Positions 24,250 through 33,871 are shown, numbered from the stretch's first letter. The stretch is 64,000 nucleotides of DNA from Ferruginibacter sp. HRS2-29 (GCF_024343615.1 NZ_RJUB01000159.1:1-64000), one strand, 5' to 3'. Notes: generated from the letters alone by a model not told the origin. Program-made: numbers and translations.

Positions 24250-25260
24250 ATGACATTTCATACAACAGACCTTTCAACTAAAAAGTTCCTCGTAACGGGT
24301 GGTGCCGGATTTATCGGCAGCCATATAGCAGAATACCTTTTAAAAAACGGCGCAGCTAAAGTGCGTGTGCTCGATGATCTTTCAAATGGGTTTCAAAAAA
24401 ATGTAGACCTGCTGTCGGCGTATCCGAATTTTGAATTCATCAAAGGCGATATCCGCGATCTTGAAACCTGTATGGCTGCTTGTAAAGATATCGACCATGT
24501 CAGCCACCAGGCTGCATTGGGGTCGGTTCCAAGAAGTATAAAAGAGCCTGTTTATTTCAATGAAGTAAACGTGAATGGTTTTGTGAACATGCTGAAAGCA
24601 GCGGTGGATAATAACATCAAAACGTTTGTATATGCCTCTTCTTCTTCCGTTTATGGCGATGAAGAAAGCCTGCCCAAAGTAGAAGGCAAGACGGGCAATT
24701 GCCTTTCGCCGTATGCTGTTACAAAAAAAGCAAATGAATTGTATGCGCAGGTATTTGCTGATATGTACGGCATAAAGTTGATGGGCTTCCGTTATTTCAA
24801 TGTGTTCGGTCCCCGCCAGGATCCGGATGGGGCGTATGCTGCAGTGATTCCATTGTTTGTAAAAGGGATCATCAGGCATACACCTGTATATATAAATGGG
24901 GATGGTGCACAAACGAGAGATTTTACTTTTGTGGAAAATGCAGTGCAGATCAATGTAAAAGGAATGCTCACAGAAAACGAAGCGGCTTTCAGGAAGGTAT
25001 ACAATGTTGCCATTGGCGAAAGCTTTACGGTGAATTATTTATACAATGCCTGCAAAGAATATCTTAACAGCGATACCGAAGCCATCTACCGGGCCCCACG
25101 GGCGGGTGATATCCGCGATTCACTGGCAGATATTTCGTTGGCGAAAGAATTGCTGGATTATACACCGACGAGGAAGTTTGAAGAGGGGCTGAAAGAAACG
25201 ATTCAATACTTTAAAAGCCTTTACGAAAAAATGGATAGTGAGTTAATGGATAATGGATAA
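24250..25260 (+). CDS. UDP-N-acetylhexosamine 4-epimerase, WbpP/TviC-like
   Basis: A 336-residue SDR epimerase expected to swap UDP-GlcNAc/GalNAc or their uronates. It has VTGGAGFIGSHIAEYLL (about 16-32), HQAALGSVPRSIKEP with the family-typical SVPRS, catalytic YASSSSVYGD and the Tyr/Lys pair in SPYAVTKKANELYA. FRYFNVFGPRQDPDGAYAA and GDGAQTRDFTFVENAV follow. It forms a pair with the dehydrogenase upstream. ATG 24250 is preferred over TTG 24235. The last codons (ELMDNG-stop) are written by AATGGAT heptamers, so the C-terminus is set by repeat DNA. Confidence 0.9.
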   Translation: MTFHTTDLSTKKFLVTGGAGFIGSHIAEYLLKNGAAKVRVLDDLSNGFQKNVDLLSAYPNFEFIKGDIRDLETCMAACKDIDHVSHQAALGSVPRSIKEPVYFNEVNVNGFVNMLKAAVDNNIKTFVYASSSSVYGDEESLPKVEGKTGNCLSPYAVTKKANELYAQVFADMYGIKLMGFRYFNVFGPRQDPDGAYAAVIPLFVKGIIRHTPVYINGDGAQTRDFTFVENAVQINVKGMLTENEAAFRKVYNVAIGESFTVNYLYNACKEYLNSDTEAIYRAPRAGDIRDSLADISLAKELLDYTPTRKFEEGLKETIQYFKSLYEKMDSELMDNG

Positions 25261-25343
25261 TGTTTCCGCATTAACTGATTTTCGTTATTTAAAATATTTT
25301 CTGTCGCACGATCTTATTATCAATTATAAAATTATCCATTAGA
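25245..25343. repeat. AATGGAT heptamers spanning the epimerase stop codon, inverted partner before rfbC
   Basis: AATGGAT, AATGGAT, AATG occupy 25245-25262, including the stop codon at 25258-25260. ATTATCCATTA in inverse orientation lies at about 25332-25343, just before ATG 25345. Confidence 0.85.
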
Positions 25344-25344
25344 A

Positions 25345-25908
25345 ATGCCTTTTACAAAAACAGATTTTCCCGGCCTTATGATCTTCGAGCCTGCTGTATT
25401 TGGAGATAGCAGGGGATATTTTTTTGAGAGTTACAGCGAAAGGATCTGTTCCGCTGAAGGCATCGATATAAAATTCATACAAGACAACCAGGCAAGTTCT
25501 GTATATGGCGTTGTGCGGGGATTGCACTACCAGCTTGCTCCGCATGCACAAACGAAATTCATCAGGGTGCTGCAGGGAACCATCATTGATGCAGTGGTGG
25601 ATCTGAGGAAAGGCTCGCCAACCTACGAAAAACATTTTGCGATAGAATTGTCTGCGGAAAATAAATTGCAGTTGTTGATCCCGAAAGGCTTTGCACACGG
25701 ATATTCCGTTATCAGCCAGACAGCTGAAGTGTTTTACAAATGTGATGCATTTTACCACAAAGAAGCAGAAGGCGGTATCAACCTGAACGACCCTGCATTG
25801 GGCATCGACTGGAAAGTGCCTGTTGATAAAATGATCATTTCCGAAAAAGACCAGCTCTATCCTTCATTTGAAAATTGTGTAAATAATTTCGAATATACTC
25901 CATCTTAA
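25345..25908 (+). CDS. rfbC: dTDP-4-dehydrorhamnose 3,5-epimerase
   Basis: Third enzyme of dTDP-L-rhamnose synthesis; epimerises C3 and C5 of dTDP-4-keto-6-deoxyglucose. 187 residues, a cupin barrel of normal length. It has GDSRGYFFESYSER, FIQDNQASSVYGVVRGLHYQ with the catalytic His in GLHYQ, VLQGTIIDAVVDLRKGSPTY and PKGFAHGYSVIS. It is immediately followed (4 bp) by rfbD. The first two genes of the pathway, rfbA and rfbB, are not in this window. Confidence 0.95.
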   Translation: MPFTKTDFPGLMIFEPAVFGDSRGYFFESYSERICSAEGIDIKFIQDNQASSVYGVVRGLHYQLAPHAQTKFIRVLQGTIIDAVVDLRKGSPTYEKHFAIELSAENKLQLLIPKGFAHGYSVISQTAEVFYKCDAFYHKEAEGGINLNDPALGIDWKVPVDKMIISEKDQLYPSFENCVNNFEYTPS

Positions 25909-25912
25909 TATT

Positions 25913-26773
25913 TTGAACAGCAACAAGAACATATTGGTAACCGGAGCCAACGGGCAGCTCGGAACTGAATTCAGGCAACTGGAAAAAACATATTCAGAAT
26001 TCAATTTTCTATTTGTTTCCCGCGACGAATTATCCATCGGTGATGCAGCAGCTGTCGCGGAATATTTTTCTGTAAATAAAATTGATGTCTGTATCAATTG
26101 CGCAGCATATACGGCCGTTGACAAAGCTGAAACAGAGAAGCTGACGGCATTTGAGATCAATGCGACTGCTGCGGGCAACCTGGCGGAAGTATGCAGCAGG
26201 TATGGAACCAGATTCATTCACATTTCAACGGATTATGTTTTTCCGGGGAATGGTGAACAGCCTTATAAGGAAACCGATGATACGCATCCGATCAATGTGT
26301 ATGCAGCATCCAAACTGGAAGGGGAAAAGCTGGTTATTGCCGCAAACCCTGGTGCGATCATCATCCGCACGTCCTGGGTGTACAGCAGCTTCGGAAAAAA
26401 CTTTGTAAAAACAATGTTGCGGCTGATGGCCGAAAAAGAAACCATCGGTGTGGTAAGCGATCAGATGGGATGCCCGACTTATGCAGCAGACCTTGCTGAT
26501 GCGATCATGTGCATTATTGCGGAAAATAATTTTGTGGCAGGCATCTATCATTATTGCAACCAGGGAGTGATCAGCTGGTTTGAATTTGCGACAGCGATCA
26601 AAACAATATCCGGCAGCAAATGCCTGGTAAACCCTATTGCTACACAGGATTATCCCACGCCTGCCATGCGCCCTCATTATTCAGCATTAGACACTGCAAA
26701 ATTCTCCGGCACATTCAATATCGTTATTCCCGCATGGGAAGACAGTCTTCGCAAGTGCATCGGTATGTTATAA
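25913..26773 (+). CDS. rfbD: dTDP-4-dehydrorhamnose reductase
   Basis: Final step to dTDP-L-rhamnose, NAD(P)H-dependent. 286 residues, SDR fold with ILVTGANGQLGTEFRQLE at the N-terminus, CAAYTAVDKAE, STDYVFPGNGEQPYKETD, catalytic YAASKLEGEKLV, RTSWVYSSFGKNFV and the C-terminal RPHYSALDTAKF. The start appears to be TTG 25913; no in-frame ATG lies near. It is the last gene of the + strand polysaccharide run and ends about 120 bp from the convergent giant gene. Confidence 0.93.
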   Translation: MNSNKNILVTGANGQLGTEFRQLEKTYSEFNFLFVSRDELSIGDAAAVAEYFSVNKIDVCINCAAYTAVDKAETEKLTAFEINATAAGNLAEVCSRYGTRFIHISTDYVFPGNGEQPYKETDDTHPINVYAASKLEGEKLVIAANPGAIIIRTSWVYSSFGKNFVKTMLRLMAEKETIGVVSDQMGCPTYAADLADAIMCIIAENNFVAGIYHYCNQGVISWFEFATAIKTISGSKCLVNPIATQDYPTPAMRPHYSALDTAKFSGTFNIVIPAWEDSLRKCIGML

Positions 26774-26827
26774 CATTTTTCCCGGGGAATAACGCAAACG
26801 AATACACGCAGATCGTCGCTGAAATAA

Positions 26828-26910
26828 ATCTGCGAAAATCTGCATGCTATTTATCTGCGAAAATCTATCTTACAAATATCTATCTTACAAATATCTATCT
26901 TACAAATATC
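26828..26910. repeat. Three exact 15-bp repeats TATCTTACAAATATC across the stop codon of the giant gene
   Basis: Units at 26866-26880, 26881-26895 and 26896-26910 are identical. On the minus strand each reads ATA TTT GTA AGA TAG (Ile-Phe-Val-Arg-stop), so the last codons and stop are present three times in tandem. Two copies of ATCTGCGAAAATCT (26828-26841, 26853-26866) adjoin. Confidence 0.95.
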
Positions 26911-29900
26911 TTCTCCGTTTTATTCATCCCCGCATTCACTATCTGCAACACATAAATCCCTTTTGAGATCACCGGTGAAAGCCTGAGGTTGTATTCGCTG
27001 ATATTAGTGGCTGTACTGGATTGGATCAGCTGGCCATTATCAGCATATAGATTGAAATAGGTTGCCGGTTGTTTTTCGGGGAACTTAATTTTCACCTGAT
27101 TTACCTGGCTGTTGTAAGTGACAATTATATTTTGCTCGCCTATAAGTCTTATCGCCACTACATTTGAAAGGTTTGCCCTGCCATCAAGATCTATCTGCCT
27201 CAACCTGTAATAATTCATACCCGTTGCCGGAGAAGGATCAATCAGTGAGTAGGAATGTGGTAGCGTAGTGGTACCGTGTCCGTTCACTCTTCCGATGAAA
27301 GTGAAGTGGATCCCATCCGTACTTTTTTCTACATCAAAGTAGTGGTTGTTATATTCCGCGGTAGTTTGCCAGTTCAGTAGCACCTGCCTGTTGCGAAGCG
27401 TACCGGTAAAGTTCAGCAAAGTAACTGGTGTAACACCCGAAGGCCTGATGCCTGCATCGATATTGAGCCTGTCGATGCCGGCTACCACATCGAAAGGGTT
27501 CGTTCTGCCGGATTGATCAGCTTTGCTGTTGTTGTCGGCATTGATACCGCCAACATTTTGAAGCGTAAAAATGTAACCGGAGGGTTTTGAGAAAATGATA
27601 TAATAACCGTTGCCTGGTGTCACATTCAGGAACGAATAATTTCCATTCGCATCGGTAGCCGTTGTAGCAACATTTAAATCGACATTGTTGTAAAGTTTTA
27701 CCGTAGCGCCGTTCACGCCAAGGTCTTCGGCATTTCTGATGCCGTTTTCATTGATGTCGAACCACAGCAGGTCACCCACCGTAGCGGTAGCGGCGCAGTT
27801 TTGTGCATTGAGGGTAGCGGTAACGGTGTTGGTGCAAAATGTATTGTTGTCTGTCACCTGCAATTGATATTGTTTGGTGCCTGCATCGGTTACAAATACA
27901 GTCGGGTTCAATGCGTGTATATCACTCAGTGTACCATCATCGGGGCTCCACAGGTAACTGTAGTTTCCGGCAGGCGTGATCACAGGATTGAAATTCACAT
28001 GGGTGGCACCAACACAAGCAGTGAGAGGTGTAACGCTCAAGTGTGCCGCAGGCACGCTGTTCACGCCTACCACTATGTTTGAGGTAGCAGAGCATCCATT
28101 CAGATCCGTTGCTGTAAGGGTGTAAGATAAAGTAGATGTACCTGCACATACCACCGGGTTTGCGATAGACGGGTTGGAAAGGCCGGTTACCGGTGTCCAT
28201 TGATATTGAATGCCGGGTAATGGTGATGTGCCTATCTGAACGCAACTGTTCTGGCAAATGGAAGCTGTGCTGATCAAAGGCAGCAATGAATCTATCACTT
28301 TTATGATGACCGTATCTTTTGCTATGCAAGACAGGTTGTTGTCTGTTTTGGTGAGGATATAACTGAAGATCCCTCCCGTAGTTCCTGTAAATGTAGGTTG
28401 ACCGCTCAATGGGTCGCTGAGGTTGATAACCGGGCTCCAGCTGTATGTGATGCCCGGAGAAGTAGTGTTGGCGGCACTTCCGATGACGGTACTGGCATTT
28501 TTGCAAATAGTTTTATCTACACCTGCATCAGGTTTTGGAACGGATGGAATGATGACCATCGTATCTCTTGCCATACAACCATCGGGGCTCCTCACTTCCA
28601 GCGTGAAAGTGGTAGGAATTGAAGGCGGTGGATCAAATGTACTTGGATTGGCGAGGGAAGCATCGGTAACAAGGTATGCCGGCGACCAGTAATAAGAAGT
28701 CATGTTTGCAGGCGCCGCATTACCAAGTGCAACAGCTCCATTATCCGGACAAAAATTAATATCAGGCATACTGAATGCCGCGGTGCTTGCTTTTACCAGC
28801 ACCTGATCTGTGGCCGGTAAAGCACAATTACCCGGGAATGTTGCGACTAAAGTATACAGAGTATTTACAGAAGGGCTTGCCAGAGGCTGAGCCAGTGTAG
28901 CATCATTGAGCCCGGTTGCCGGCGTCCACTGATAACTAACACCGGGCAGGGCCGGAGAGCCGATCATTACTGTATGTCCGGCGCAGACCGTTACATCCGG
29001 GGCATCCGGAATTGTCGGGCTGTTGTTTATAGTCAGTTGTACCACATCGCTGCTGATGCAACCGGCCGACGTGGTGGCATTTAAAGTAAAAGAAAGATCA
29101 GTGATGGCGAGTACCTGCGGTTGTGCAGAAGCCTGGTTTGTTCCGTTTTGCCATGGCGATGCAGATGGTTCCCACGAATAGGTGGTATTCGGTTGCGCAG
29201 GGGTACCCAACGTTGCAATGCCGTTGCTGCATATGATCCAGTCCGGGCCTGCATCTGCGTTTACATTTTGCACCTTCACCAAAACCGTATCGGTCAGTTC
29301 GCAGCCATTGTTGTCGGAGATCTTTACCGGGTAAGATGTTTCAAATGGAATAGTCACCAATGGATTGCTGATGAAATTATCCGACAACCCGGTGCCCGTC
29401 CATTCATATACATAACCGCTTACCGGGGGCGCCCCTATCTGCGTTGGCGTACTGGCACATACTACAGCATCCGGCGCAGGAAAGACAGGAATTGAGAATG
29501 CGGGATTATTCACCTCCACAGTGCCCTGGCAACTCAACTCAGGATCATAAATGCTGGTTACCGTTACGGTATATTGTCGGGCCACATTGTCTGTAAGCTT
29601 TACCTGTGCTGTGTTGTAATTGGATAACCCTACCTGCGGTGTCCATGAGTACGTAGCTTCGCCAACGGAACTCAATGCCGTAAGCGTTACATCATTTCCA
29701 TTGATGCCGTAAGAAGGGCATTTATATTTTGCATCGACTGCTATCAACACCAGGCATCCCTGGCATATTTCAGGAACACTCACCGTGCTGAAACATGCGT
29801 GCCCATTGTAGGTTACAATAAGTCCGTAGACAGTAGTCCCCCCCACGGAAGCGCTCACCGGCACCTGCGGAAGATTTGTAGCACCGGTGAAATTACCCGG

Positions 29901-32816
29901 GCCGGATATTTTGATCCAGTTATAAGTTTCATTGATATTCGGCGTGCGGTCTGGCAATCCAACAATCCTTGGCCCGCAACCTTCCAGTCCTGCACGGGAT
30001 TCAATGGTGGATACTACTACCTGGTCGGTAAACGTACAGCCGTTTTTTTGCATGCTCAGATTGATGTAGGCCGGGTTTACAGCAGGCATCACAATATTGC
30101 CCGGGAAGTAGGTAGTAAGCGATGTATTGTTGGAAGTGAGGTATTGCCCCGGGCTCCAGGTGTAGGTGAAATCCGCTTCAGTTGCGGTTCCCAGCGATGC
30201 ATCGGAACCAAGGCAGATCACCCTGTCAGGGCCTGCTGGTGTTGCTGTAACAGGCCCTTCTACCGGAACCACATTCACGACATCCTGTGTGGTGCAGGTG
30301 CCGCCGCCCGATTTGGCTATTGTAAGGGTAAGCGTGTAATCAGTAGGAGTTGATGGGTTTACTGTCGGCTGCGCAATATTGATATTGTTGATGGCGATGT
30401 TGGGCGACCAGTTGTATTGTAAGCCTGCAACACCCGGCACTTGCGGTGTACCGATGGTAACGGGGTTACCTGCACAATTGCGTTTGTCGCTTCCGGCATC
30501 TGCTGCAAAACTGTATACCAATGCCTGTCCGGCCTGCTGACAGCCCATGGCATCTGTAACAACAACTGTGTAGATCGTACTCACCGATGGAGAAACCTCA
30601 GGGTTGGAAATATTGCCAGCACCCATATCCCACACATACGAAGTGTAAGGAGCATTGCCACCTGTGGCGGTTGGTGTACCACCGATAGTTATAGGCGAAG
30701 TTGGGCAGGTAACAAACGGCCCGCCTGCATTTACGGTGGGTGCAGTAAGGCTGTTGACAAGTACCGAAGCAGTGTCGCTGATATGCACCGGTGTGCTTCC
30801 GCAGATAGGTAAGGAGAATGCAAGCCTGCGGTAATACTGTGCAATGCCACCGATCACCGGGGTATAGTCTTTCAGCGTTGCCGAAGGGATGTTGGTGAAT
30901 GGCCCGGTAGGCGCGTCCGCGATCTGCCATTGGTAAGTAGCTTCAATTCCTTTTTGCAGGTCTGCTACCCCATTGAGATAGATGGCGGGGAGGTTACTGC
31001 CCGGTACGAATATTCTTCTGCCGGAGATTTTTTTTGCCAATCCATATTTACAAACGGTTTGCACTTTAGCAGAAAGTGTATCATTGGCAACATCGTATTG
31101 TGCAGGACAAAATGAAAGTTTAGTGAGGAACGCATCCCCGGTACCCTGGTAAGTTGTAGTGTTGGTGACAGGATAATTGTTGGAATATGTTTTTCCTGAA
31201 AAATAAATATCGTTGTTGTCAATCATCATGCCGGTAGGATATTCGTTGTTGCCGCCGCCGATATAAGTACTGAAATGAGTACTGCCATCTTCATTTAATA
31301 TCATCAGCAGGTTATCGGTGCCGCCACTGGTCTTGCTGCTATCCGTTACGGTGAAAGTGGGGGCATCGGAACTTCCCAACAGGTAAAATTTATTATTGAC
31401 ATACTGTAAAGGCAGGATGGTATTCATTTTGCCGAGGAAGGAAGAATATTTCACATTGCCTGCAGCATCCAGGCTGGTAAAATATCCTGTACCGCCGCTG
31501 TAAAACTGGCTGTTGTTGGTTACCGGGTAATCCGGCGCACTTGTGATACCCGAAAAGTATAATTCGTTGTTTACTGCTTTAAAAGAAGGGAAACTGGCAT
31601 TGCCAGTAGGGTTATTGATGCGTTTGGAATAACTGATACTACCATTGCTGTTGATCTTATGGATCATGATATCCTGGTTGGGAAAAGTGGAATTGCCATT
31701 ATTGGGGATAGAGATGCCCGCAATGTAAGCCGTGCCGTTATCTAAGTTGATGGATGACAGGATATCCAGCCCGCTGGTGCTGAGGTACGTAGAAAAGGCC
31801 ATGGTACCGTCACTATTGAGCCTGGTATAAAATCCATCGATCGAATCGTCGGGGAGGCCGGAGGGGGTGCTACCGTTGGTAACGGGAAAATCGGGGGAGT
31901 AGGTAAAACCGGTCATGTGAAGTTCTCCGTTCACTACTTTGCCCGTACTCATGAAATCTTCCCTGCTTCCGCCAATATAACGGCTATATATAGACGCAAA
32001 TGTAGAGCTGTTCAATTTGGCCGCATAAATATGCCTGCCTGTTGGAGCACCCGGGTTACCGATAGTGATGGGTAGGTTGCCGGATTCTGTGCTGCCCGCA
32101 AAATACAGGTTCCCATTTTCTACCGCCATCGCACTGATGTTATCTATTTTATTACTTCCCCAGAAACGCGAAGAAATGATAGCGCCAGTAGTGGCGTTCA
32201 TTTTTGTGATGAAACCATCTGAGCTGCCGCCATTGTAAACGCTGCCGCCCGTTACCGGGAAATTGAGAGAAGAAGTGCTGCCCGCCAGGAATAATTCGTT
32301 GCCCACCAGCTGTATAGCGCCGGCAGGTAAGAAATCGCTTCCGCTTCCGCCTAAGTAAGTAGAGAACACGATATTGCCTGTAGTTCCCAATCTGGTAATA
32401 AACATATCGGAGCTGCCTTTGTGTGCAGTTCCGTTGGTTACCGGGTACCCGGAAGAATCCGTGGTGCCGATGATATACACTTCGCCACTCACTACCTTCA
32501 TGTCTACCATATATTCATCCCCTTTGCCACCCAGGTAGGTGGAGTAGACAACAGCGCCGGAACTATTGTATTTGCTCAATGTAAGGTCCCTTTTGCCACT
32601 GTGAGTGCTGCCGTTGGTAACGGGGAAATTAGTGGAGGTGGTAGTGCCCATCAGGAAGGTTTCTCCGTTTACCACGATCATTCTGCTGGCAGAATCGCCG
32701 GAAGTGCCGCCGGTATATTTTGAAAAATTGATGTAAGACTGTGCTTTCGCGTTTCCTGAGAAAAGGATAAACGCAATGAAGAGGGCACAGGAAATGCCGG
32801 GTATGGATATTCTCAT
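26895..32816 (-). CDS. Giant SBBP-repeat / Ig-like surface protein with T9SS sorting domain
   Basis: A 1973-residue exported protein. After a signal peptide (about 1-25) come roughly ten SBBP beta-propeller-type repeats (about 30-565; recurring STYLGG, GTTxSxxFPVTN and ITRL/MNxxG phrases). About twelve PKD/Ig-like modules follow (about 600-1670; recurring VCAGxxVxIG, YQWTPxxGL and YTLxATD phrases). Then an SdrD-B/Cna-B-like domain (GDLLWFDINENGIRNAEDLG, about 1680-1760), an LNWQTTAEYNNHYFDVEKS linker and a type A T9SS sorting domain (about 1890-1973) ending KIFVR. A role as a surface or released adhesin, or matrix protein, is inferred; no enzyme motif is seen. The start is ATG 32816. A -7-like TACTTTCG lies at about 32848-32841. 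Confidence 0.9.
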   Translation of the reverse strand: MRISIPGISCALFIAFILFSGNAKAQSYINFSKYTGGTSGDSASRMIVVNGETFLMGTTTSTNFPVTNGSTHSGKRDLTLSKYNSSGAVVYSTYLGGKGDEYMVDMKVVSGEVYIIGTTDSSGYPVTNGTAHKGSSDMFITRLGTTGNIVFSTYLGGSGSDFLPAGAIQLVGNELFLAGSTSSLNFPVTGGSVYNGGSSDGFITKMNATTGAIISSRFWGSNKIDNISAMAVENGNLYFAGSTESGNLPITIGNPGAPTGRHIYAAKLNSSTFASIYSRYIGGSREDFMSTGKVVNGELHMTGFTYSPDFPVTNGSTPSGLPDDSIDGFYTRLNSDGTMAFSTYLSTSGLDILSSINLDNGTAYIAGISIPNNGNSTFPNQDIMIHKINSNGSISYSKRINNPTGNASFPSFKAVNNELYFSGITSAPDYPVTNNSQFYSGGTGYFTSLDAAGNVKYSSFLGKMNTILPLQYVNNKFYLLGSSDAPTFTVTDSSKTSGGTDNLLMILNEDGSTHFSTYIGGGNNEYPTGMMIDNNDIYFSGKTYSNNYPVTNTTTYQGTGDAFLTKLSFCPAQYDVANDTLSAKVQTVCKYGLAKKISGRRIFVPGSNLPAIYLNGVADLQKGIEATYQWQIADAPTGPFTNIPSATLKDYTPVIGGIAQYYRRLAFSLPICGSTPVHISDTASVLVNSLTAPTVNAGGPFVTCPTSPITIGGTPTATGGNAPYTSYVWDMGAGNISNPEVSPSVSTIYTVVVTDAMGCQQAGQALVYSFAADAGSDKRNCAGNPVTIGTPQVPGVAGLQYNWSPNIAINNINIAQPTVNPSTPTDYTLTLTIAKSGGGTCTTQDVVNVVPVEGPVTATPAGPDRVICLGSDASLGTATEADFTYTWSPGQYLTSNNTSLTTYFPGNIVMPAVNPAYINLSMQKNGCTFTDQVVVSTIESRAGLEGCGPRIVGLPDRTPNINETYNWIKISGPGNFTGATNLPQVPVSASVGGTTVYGLIVTYNGHACFSTVSVPEICQGCLVLIAVDAKYKCPSYGINGNDVTLTALSSVGEATYSWTPQVGLSNYNTAQVKLTDNVARQYTVTVTSIYDPELSCQGTVEVNNPAFSIPVFPAPDAVVCASTPTQIGAPPVSGYVYEWTGTGLSDNFISNPLVTIPFETSYPVKISDNNGCELTDTVLVKVQNVNADAGPDWIICSNGIATLGTPAQPNTTYSWEPSASPWQNGTNQASAQPQVLAITDLSFTLNATTSAGCISSDVVQLTINNSPTIPDAPDVTVCAGHTVMIGSPALPGVSYQWTPATGLNDATLAQPLASPSVNTLYTLVATFPGNCALPATDQVLVKASTAAFSMPDINFCPDNGAVALGNAAPANMTSYYWSPAYLVTDASLANPSTFDPPPSIPTTFTLEVRSPDGCMARDTMVIIPSVPKPDAGVDKTICKNASTVIGSAANTTSPGITYSWSPVINLSDPLSGQPTFTGTTGGIFSYILTKTDNNLSCIAKDTVIIKVIDSLLPLISTASICQNSCVQIGTSPLPGIQYQWTPVTGLSNPSIANPVVCAGTSTLSYTLTATDLNGCSATSNIVVGVNSVPAAHLSVTPLTACVGATHVNFNPVITPAGNYSYLWSPDDGTLSDIHALNPTVFVTDAGTKQYQLQVTDNNTFCTNTVTATLNAQNCAATATVGDLLWFDINENGIRNAEDLGVNGATVKLYNNVDLNVATTATDANGNYSFLNVTPGNGYYIIFSKPSGYIFTLQNVGGINADNNSKADQSGRTNPFDVVAGIDRLNIDAGIRPSGVTPVTLLNFTGTLRNRQVLLNWQTTAEYNNHYFDVEKSTDGIHFTFIGRVNGHGTTTLPHSYSLIDPSPATGMNYYRLRQIDLDGRANLSNVVAIRLIGEQNIIVTYNSQVNQVKIKFPEKQPATYFNLYADNGQLIQSSTATNISEYNLRLSPVISKGIYVLQIVNAGMNKTEKIFVR

Positions 32817-33005
32817 GAAATAGTTTTGGTAGTTAAGGAGCCGAAAGTATCGTATTAAATTGATATAAAAATTTTGACCTTGTTATATACAGATTAAGTT
32901 TTGTACGGCTGCCCTGACACGTTTTCCCGAACCGGAATCTTTACCAGGTGAACCTGTTGTAAAGGCAAGAAATGGAACGGGCTGTTCATTTATCCACAGT
33001 GGCAA

Positions 33006-33797
33006 TCAAATTTCCTTGTTACGGATGTACACCAGCTTGATCCCGGACTTATCTGTTTCCCGTTTATCTATTTCAAATTGTGGCAGCGATTTCAGCAAGG
33101 GCGTCAGCTTTGCGAAACCATAATTCCTCGGATCGAAGTTGGGTTGTTTCTTCAGCAGTAGATTCCCGATATCTCCCAGGAAAGCCCATCCGTTCTCATC
33201 CGCCAGATCGTTGATCGTTTTTGCTATCAGCTTCAACGTTTCTTTATTCAATTTATCTACCGAAGGCTTAACTGCCGTTGGCGCAGCAGTTGCGGGTTTC
33301 GTGGATTTTCTGCGGGTATTCGTTTTGGCAGGAGTTTCCGCTTCCGCTTCATTCACCACAGGAATGATCTCCATGTAAATGAATTTATCACAGGCCACGA
33401 TGAAGGGGTTAGGCGTTTTCTTTTGCCCGATACCAAACACTTTCATTCCCGCTTCGCGTAAGCGGGTAGCCAATCTTGTGAAATCACTGTCGCTCGACAC
33501 GATACAAAAGCCATCTACTTTACCCGAATACAGGATGTCCATCGCATCAATGATCAGCGCCGAATCGCTGGAATTTTTCCCTTGTGTATAGCTATACTGC
33601 TGAATCGGCGTGATCGCATTTTCCAGCAATACATTTTTCCAGCCCGAAACAGTCGGCTTCGTCCAGTCGCCATAGATCCTTTTAAAAGTCGGCGTGCCAT
33701 ATTTGGCTATCTCTTCCATTACACCTTTTACATTGCTGTAAGGAACATTGTCTGCATCTATAAGTACCGCCAGGCGGATTTCTTTTGAAGTTTCCAT
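33006..33797 (-). CDS. NYN-domain ribonuclease-like protein with LOTUS/OST-HTH domain
   Basis: 263 residues. The N-terminal NYN (PIN-like) domain (about 8-145) has the acidic residues LIDADN (Asp14, Asp16), KNSSDSALIIDAMD and CIVSSDSDFTRLATRLREAG expected for metal-dependent RNA cleavage. A charged linker (about 150-175, TNTRRKSTK) leads to a LOTUS/OST-HTH domain (about 180-260, GWAFLGDIGNLLLKKQPNFD), an RNA-binding fold. Bacterial members (LabA/YaaK-like) are thought to act in RNA turnover; targets are unknown. ATG 33797 lies 4 bp from a -7 element, so the mRNA may be leaderless. The divergent RlmL-like gene also modifies RNA. Confidence 0.9.
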   Translation of the reverse strand: METSKEIRLAVLIDADNVPYSNVKGVMEEIAKYGTPTFKRIYGDWTKPTVSGWKNVLLENAITPIQQYSYTQGKNSSDSALIIDAMDILYSGKVDGFCIVSSDSDFTRLATRLREAGMKVFGIGQKKTPNPFIVACDKFIYMEIIPVVNEAEAETPAKTNTRRKSTKPATAAPTAVKPSVDKLNKETLKLIAKTINDLADENGWAFLGDIGNLLLKKQPNFDPRNYGFAKLTPLLKSLPQFEIDKRETDKSGIKLVYIRNKEI

Positions 33798-33801
33798 AGT
33801 G

Positions 33802-33809
33802 CAAATGTA
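33802..33809 (-). promoter_or_regulatory. -7 element TACATTTG of the NYN gene
   Basis: Exact TAnnTTTG match ending 4 bases before ATG 33797. Confidence 0.65.
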
Positions 33810-33810
33810 T

Positions 33811-33831
33811 GATCATAGATCATAGATCATA
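33811..33831. repeat. Three exact GATCATA heptamers between divergent promoters
   Basis: Three 7-bp units plus a partial fourth (GATAC) fill the short space between the divergent -7 boxes at 33802-33809 and 33859-33866. Confidence 0.9.
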
Positions 33832-33858
33832 GATACATTTTCCTTGCATTATGTTGCC

Positions 33859-33866
33859 TACTTTTG
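33859..33866 (+). promoter_or_regulatory. -7 element TACTTTTG of the RlmL-like gene
   Basis: Exact TAnnTTTG match ending 5 bases before ATG 33872. It lies downstream of an in-frame ATG at 33851, which is thereby excluded as the start. Confidence 0.65.
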
Positions 33867-33871
33867 CAGTT

